Assembly (NCBI GenBank): GCA_003979035.1
Contig: RXOA01000112.1
Coordinates: 1-10,079, forward strand
Length of the DNA stretch: 10,079 nt
Source of the DNA: Candidatus Bipolaricaulota bacterium
GTDB lineage: Bacteria > Bipolaricaulota > Bipolaricaulia > UBA7950 > UBA9294
Direction of reading: 5' to 3'
Positions within the stretch are counted from its first letter, which is position 1. Each line of letters starts with the position of its first letter. Below, piece by piece: positions 6,907 to 10,079 of this stretch. The position numbers and the translations under genes were made by a program. The notes below the pieces were generated by a model. The model worked only from the letters and a program-made list of their open reading frames with translations. It searched no databases and had not been told where the DNA came from.

Positions 6907-6924
6907 TTGCCCGGATCGGGGCAA
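6907..6924. promoter_or_regulatory. Dyad TTGCCC-N6-GGGCAA in a divergent intergenic region
   Basis: A perfect 6-bp inverted repeat with a 6-base centre lies in the 116-base gap between the divergently read 71-residue gene and the GNAT-VanZ gene, 18 bases before the latter's start. Its size and place suit a dimeric repressor site, but no regulator is encoded nearby and chance is possible. Confidence 0.3.
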
Positions 6925-6941
6925 CCGAAGACACTGCATGC

Positions 6942-7910
6942 GTGAACCTACGTCGAGTCGGACGTCGATCGCAAGTCGCTGACGAAAGCTCAATCTCGTT
7001 TGCTCCACTGCGCGAAGCCGATCTCCCGCTTCTCTGCCGCTGGCTGAACAATCCGTTGGTGTTCCGCTGGTACGGAGGGCGAGCCCGAACCTCGGCCGAG
7101 CTATATGCCAAGTATCTGCCGCGGATCCGTGGCGACGAACCAACGCGGGGCTACATCATCGCATCCCGCGAAACGCCGATCGGGTACATCCAGAGCTACC
7201 GGATCGCCGATCATCCGGACTACGCGGCACAAGCCGCCCTCCCCGATGATCTCGATCCCGCAGGGGTCGATCTGTTCATCGGGGAGGATAGCTTCCGCCA
7301 CCAAGGCCTCGGCCCGAAGATCCTCAAACGCTTCCTGGAGAAGGAGTTGTTTGCGTCATCGCCTGTCACCGGCTGCGTCGTCTGCCCCGACCCGGAGAAC
7401 AAGGCGGCAATCCGCGCCTATCACAAGGCCGGCTTCGCATCCGTCAAGCAAATCGAGACCACCGAGGGTCCCGAATTGCTGATGCGCTTGGATCGAGCGG
7501 CGTTCTTCGCCGAGAAGCGAAGCGGTTTCCTTCGGCAAGGCGCACGGGCCGCGCTTGTCCCGTACGCCGGCGCGCTCGCCTATCTCACATTGCGCCCATC
7601 CTATCCTCGGGCGATCGAGGCGACCTACAACGCCCTCGGCCGCGGATACCTGCACATTCCCGCCTATTTCATCTTGGGGGCGCTTGTCTGGCTGTCGCTG
7701 CGACGTCAGCGCCACGTCCACCAATCGGCGATTGCCTTCGCGGCATCCGTCGCCTACGGAACGGTTCTTGAACTGTTGCAGGCGTTCGTGCCCGGGCGGA
7801 CCCCCAACGGGCTCGGTGTCCTGTTCGACGCCCTTGGCGCCGGCGCGGCAGTTCTTGGTCTCCTCATCGTCCCCAGGTGCACACGGAGAAAGCCCCAGCA
7901 AGATGCTTGA
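6942..7910 (+). CDS. Fusion of an AAC(6')-like GNAT acetyltransferase with a VanZ-like membrane domain
   Basis: One uninterrupted 322-codon frame contains two domains. Residues about 17-186 form a GNAT acetyltransferase resembling aminoglycoside 6'-N-acetyltransferases: PLREADLPLLCRWLNNP (22-38), the tryptophan-glycine segment RWYGG (42-46), PIGYIQSYRI (79-88), GVDLFIGE (108-115), the acetyl-CoA loop RHQGLG (119-124) and NKAAIRAYHKAGF (153-165). Residues about 200-311 are membrane-spanning, with helices near 203-218, 236-254, 262-280 and 294-310, and carry VanZ-like features: LELLQAFVPGR (276-286) and FDALGAGAAVLG (295-306). The usual Asp-x3-Asn pair of VanZ appears as Gly292 and Asp296. The start is uncertain: GTG 6942 has only a weak ribosome binding site, but no better in-frame start precedes the GNAT fold. 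The acceptor substrate is unknown; resistance to an aminoglycoside is possible by family but not shown. The gene stands alone. Confidence 0.82.
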   Translation: MNLRRVGRRSQVADESSISFAPLREADLPLLCRWLNNPLVFRWYGGRARTSAELYAKYLPRIRGDEPTRGYIIASRETPIGYIQSYRIADHPDYAAQAALPDDLDPAGVDLFIGEDSFRHQGLGPKILKRFLEKELFASSPVTGCVVCPDPENKAAIRAYHKAGFASVKQIETTEGPELLMRLDRAAFFAEKRSGFLRQGARAALVPYAGALAYLTLRPSYPRAIEATYNALGRGYLHIPAYFILGALVWLSLRRQRHVHQSAIAFAASVAYGTVLELLQAFVPGRTPNGLGVLFDALGAGAAVLGLLIVPRCTRRKPQQDA

Positions 7911-8036
7911 GGGCCCTGGTGGGGAATTCAGGTCGACGGTCCCACGAAACCCCGTGACGCTACAGACTCTCTTCGGCGGCAGCCACACGCCTCATGTTCG
8001 ATCTCACCCACGGCCGCCGGCTCGCAGAGTCCGCCG

Positions 8037-9458
8037 CTAGCTATTCCACGGCTCCAAAGGCTCGACAACGATGCTTCCCAGTCCGGCGCTCAGTTCGTAC
8101 ACCGCTTCGCCGCCACCCAGGACCAGTTTTCCGGCTTCGCTCAGGAATCCGCGCGCCGTCCAGACCACGATCGGGTCCGGGAAGCCACGAAAATCGACAT
8201 CCCCGACTCCCGCGGAGGCCGTCACGGTCACCGAGGCATTCGGGTCTACGTCGAGCGCGATCTCACCGATCCCGACGGCCACCGTCAGTCCGATTGCATC
8301 GACATCGATCAATCGAACGCTGCCGATGCCATGCGCAACCACGACACCCAGCCCATCGATCCGCTCCAAGATGATCTCACCCACCCCGTTTTCCACGACG
8401 ATCACCTGGGCTCGGTGGTCGCTGATCTGGATAAGCCCAACGCCGTTGCGGAGTGCGAGATCCGTCCCGGCCGGAACGCGGATCTCCAAGTCCATTCGCT
8501 CTTCACCCACGGCCCGCAGTGTGGTTTCGCCGGAACCTTCTTCCACTTCCACCGCGACGCCTCCTTCCTCCATCTCGCGCTGACTGCAATCAGGAACGGC
8601 GAACCATTCGACCGCTCGAACCGATCCCGTCTGCGTCACCTCCGGCTCGTAGGAGACGATGATGATGTCACCGACGCCACTCTCGACCCTTAGGCCTGCC
8701 CCATCCTGGAGGACCGTCGTCCCCGCAATCGGGGCGGCTTCTTCATCTCTGTCACTTGGCCCGCCGATGCCGCCGAAGGTGACCCCCAAACTCAAGATCG
8801 GGCCACTGAGATCGAGCGAAGGCGCGGGAATCCCGACACCCTCTTCGAAGTCAAACCCAAGAAACGGCACGACGTAGCCAATCCGCAACTCGAACCCCAT
8901 CCAGCTTAGAAGCTGCACCTGCATGCTGACATACGGCGCAACAAAGGCGGAAACGCGGCCAAACGATCGCTCGGTCGGGTCGATGGTGATTCCCACCGGA
9001 CCGACGGCTGCGTGAAGCGTGTTGGTCTCGACCGCTGAGAGATCCAGGAATGTGGCCCCGCCGCCCAACAACGCGCCCACGGTCAGAACAGAACCTTCAT
9101 CGCCGCCGATCGCCCATCCCATGTCGAATCCGCCACCAGCGGAAACAAGATCCGCCCAGCGATTCCCGGCACACGAAGACGCGACAAGACCCCATCCGCC
9201 GCCACCGACCGCTACGCCGCCGATCGTCCCGCCACGGCCGAATCCACCGCCGCCCAACAGGACTTCGCAGAACGGAGGGAGGTCGTTCTCCGACAAGAAG
9301 GCATTCACGCCCGTGAGGTCAGGGAAGAACGCGACCGCTGAGCTGATGCCGAATCCAAACGTAAGTCCTTCTTCCTCAGGCTGCTGTCCCATCCCCATCA
9401 GGGCCACCAGCGCAATCGCGACGATGACACCGACGGTGCTCCACATTCTCTTTCCCAT
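8037..9458 (-). CDS. Exported protein with glycine-rich N-terminal half and DUF4097-like (toast-rack) repeat domain
   Basis: The product is 473 residues from ATG 9458, chosen because AAGGGGGA lies about 5 bases upstream and a signal peptide (residues 1 to about 25, hydrophobic 9-23) begins there. Residues about 30-230 are rich in glycine and alternating hydrophobics (GGGGFGRGG at 69-77, AFVAPYVSMQVQL, LRIGYVVPFLGF), suggesting an outer-membrane beta barrel or beta-rich surface domain. Residues 235-245 are an acidic linker. From about 250 to 470 short beta repeats carry G(V/I/L)G corners at 261, 339, 358, 377, 396, 417 and 459, characteristic of adhesin or toast-rack proteins of the DUF4097 type. 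Likely location is the cell envelope; the function is unknown. Two cysteine pairs may be disulfides (Cys64/Cys96; Cys291 is single). Its end converges on the GNAT-VanZ gene across 126 bases, where I see no convincing terminator. Confidence 0.75.
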   Translation of the reverse strand: MGKRMWSTVGVIVAIALVALMGMGQQPEEEGLTFGFGISSAVAFFPDLTGVNAFLSENDLPPFCEVLLGGGGFGRGGTIGGVAVGGGGWGLVASSCAGNRWADLVSAGGGFDMGWAIGGDEGSVLTVGALLGGGATFLDLSAVETNTLHAAVGPVGITIDPTERSFGRVSAFVAPYVSMQVQLLSWMGFELRIGYVVPFLGFDFEEGVGIPAPSLDLSGPILSLGVTFGGIGGPSDRDEEAAPIAGTTVLQDGAGLRVESGVGDIIIVSYEPEVTQTGSVRAVEWFAVPDCSQREMEEGGVAVEVEEGSGETTLRAVGEERMDLEIRVPAGTDLALRNGVGLIQISDHRAQVIVVENGVGEIILERIDGLGVVVAHGIGSVRLIDVDAIGLTVAVGIGEIALDVDPNASVTVTASAGVGDVDFRGFPDPIVVWTARGFLSEAGKLVLGGGEAVYELSAGLGSIVVEPLEPWNS

Positions 9459-9480
9459 TGCATCCCCCTTGTCCTGCTTG

Positions 9481-9506
9481 AGCGGATTCGAATCCCTCCG
9501 CTTCCA
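9481..9506 (+). repeat. Leader hairpin resembling a degenerate tRNA T-arm and 3' end
   Basis: AGCGGA (9481-9486) and TCCGCT (9497-9502) are perfect inverted arms around a 10-base loop, 22 bases upstream of the toast-rack gene's ATG. Read rightward, 9484-9495 is GGATTCGAATCC, one base from the tRNA T-arm consensus GGGTTCGAATCC, and CCA follows at 9504-9506. Only 3 of 5 T-stem pairs form and no cloverleaf lies upstream, so it is not an intact tRNA. Confidence 0.35.
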
Positions 9507-9716
9507 CTGAATCGTACCGCACGTCGCTTCCATAGGCGAATCGGAGCCCATCCGGCGTGTGAGATGGGGGGTGCGAAAGGCAGCCCGCAGAGGTCGCGGA
9601 GTTCATTGGGTTCGTGGCGCTGTCTCCCCCGCAGACTGCGAGCTACAATCTACCACGCTCGCTTGGTCACGCGATTGTCACTCGTGGCAAGGACCTCTCG
9701 TGGCTTGTCGGTATCT

Positions 9717-9733
9717 CGGCGCATCATGCGCCG
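9717..9733. repeat. Perfect 17-bp dyad CGGCGCAT-C-ATGCGCCG
   Basis: Two 8-bp arms meet at a single central base, so the sequence reads the same on both strands apart from the centre. The one-base loop makes an RNA hairpin unlikely; a protein-binding site is the more natural reading. No flanking gene start is identified. Confidence 0.4.
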
Positions 9734-9942
9734 GCGATGGTAGAAACGACTCTCACGTCCAGCTCCCCCTTGAAGGCCGCTCCTGAATCCTCAATGAGCG
9801 CGCTGTGACGAGGCGAGCAGGCGACGTGGTGGAAGCTAACATGCTCGACCTAACCACCGACCGCATCAGCCCGATCCCGTAGGAAGTCTTTCCCGCTTCT
9901 CAATGCGAACTCGACACCCTAGAGTCGCATGCATGCAGTAAA

Positions 9943-9975
9943 GATGCCGAGCGACAGCAACCGCCGCTCGGCGTC
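9943..9975. repeat. 11-bp hairpin in the non-coding stretch
   Basis: GATGCCGAGCG (9943-9953) and CGCTCGGCGTC (9965-9975) pair with one G-U wobble when transcribed rightward, around an 11-base loop. No T run follows in that direction. Read leftward the stem has one A-C mismatch and is followed by ATCTTTAC, a weak terminator tail at best. It may belong to a small RNA, an intergenic repeat or a terminator for a gene beyond the right edge. Confidence 0.4.
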
Positions 9976-10079
9976 GGCCTTGACTAGAAGCGTCCGCCTC
10001 TGCATCCACTGAGACGTGGTTCTTGAGCGCTGCTGCACTGCGCGTCGGAGCCATCAAGAGGTCGGCTCGCTGAAAGGCC

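Larger units (their letters stand above)
9459..10079. other. Long stretch with no convincing gene
   Basis: These 621 bases hold the leader of the toast-rack gene and then no frame with both a ribosome binding site and a recognisable product. Short frames of 60-75 codons exist on both strands but have arginine/serine-rich composition without fold-like pattern. One minus-strand frame is open from the right edge (10078) to a stop at about 9866 and could be the tail of a gene beyond the window; its product matches nothing I recognise. The region contains a T-arm-like hairpin (9481-9506), a 17-bp dyad (9717-9733) and an 11-bp hairpin (9943-9975), treated separately. Confidence 0.6.

Noticed and set aside
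6942..7910. Calling the GNAT-VanZ gene a proven antibiotic-resistance gene
   Set aside because: Similarity is at the family-motif level only; many AAC(6')-like GNAT proteins act on other amines, and there are no neighbouring resistance or mobile genes.
7911..8036. A terminator between the converging GNAT-VanZ and toast-rack genes
   Set aside because: Only scattered GC-rich repeats such as GGCCGCCGG are present; no stem followed by a T run was found on either strand.
9430..9510. Intact tRNA gene ending in the T-arm-like sequence
   Set aside because: The T-stem forms only 3 of 5 pairs, and no anticodon or D arm can be drawn upstream, where the sequence codes for the toast-rack signal peptide on the other strand.
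9559..9808. Plus-strand frames of 64 and 75 codons
   Set aside because: No ribosome binding site, mutually overlapping, no recognisable product and no conserved-looking pattern.
9866..10079. Minus-strand frame open from the right edge, about 70 codons
   Set aside because: It could be the tail of an outside gene, but its composition shows no pattern of helices or strands, matches no family I know, and contains a strong hairpin. Not supported as a gene.
1..10079. A defence, CRISPR or mobile-element system
   Set aside because: No array of direct repeats, no Cas, restriction, toxin, integrase or transposase motifs were seen. The helicase and exonuclease alone fit ordinary DNA repair.

Overview
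This window is 10,079 bases of GC-rich (roughly 60% by eye) bacterial DNA with eight supportable protein genes and no rRNA, intact tRNA, CRISPR array or insertion sequence. Strong AGGAGG-type ribosome binding sites, sigma70-like promoters, a hairpin-plus-U-run terminator and lipoprotein-type signal sequences all indicate a bacterium. The phylum cannot be fixed from the sequence. A deep-branching, probably diderm lineage (for example Bipolaricaulota-like) is only an impression from the style of the glycine-rich envelope protein and the high GC. The tetranucleotide GATC is several times more frequent than base composition predicts.

The left half, positions 1 to 5314, is read leftward (minus strand). 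Its transcription order is: a UvrD/PcrA-type DNA helicase (5314-3284); a DEDDh-type 3'-5' exonuclease (3189-2566), probably in the same operon; a secreted subtilisin-like serine protease with a lipobox and an I9-type prodomain (2434-1091), with its own promoter and a clear intrinsic terminator; and a secreted or membrane-anchored protein of the esterase-like-phytase family (934 to beyond position 1), again with its own promoter.

From about 5315 rightward the layout changes. A divergent promoter region separates the helicase from a rightward pair: a small three-helix membrane protein rich in histidines (5507-5827) and a lipoprotein-like sulfite-oxidase-fold molybdopterin enzyme (5852-6571). 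Together they look like a minimal periplasmic molybdoenzyme plus a putative heme-b membrane partner. A 71-residue two-helix membrane protein follows on the minus strand (6825-6610). Divergent from it is a fusion of an AAC(6')-like GNAT acetyltransferase with a VanZ-like membrane domain (6942-7910), the most unusual gene here. Converging on that gene is a 473-residue exported protein (9458-8037), with a glycine-rich barrel-like first half and a toast-rack (DUF4097-like) second half built of near-exact 19-residue repeats.

The last 620 bases (9459-10079) carry no convincing gene. They hold a leader hairpin that resembles a tRNA T-arm, a perfect 17-bp dyad and a strong hairpin. I see no complete defence, mobile-element or biosynthetic system. 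The window is an envelope, secretion and DNA-repair neighbourhood, and the GNAT-VanZ fusion and the molybdoenzyme pair are the best leads.
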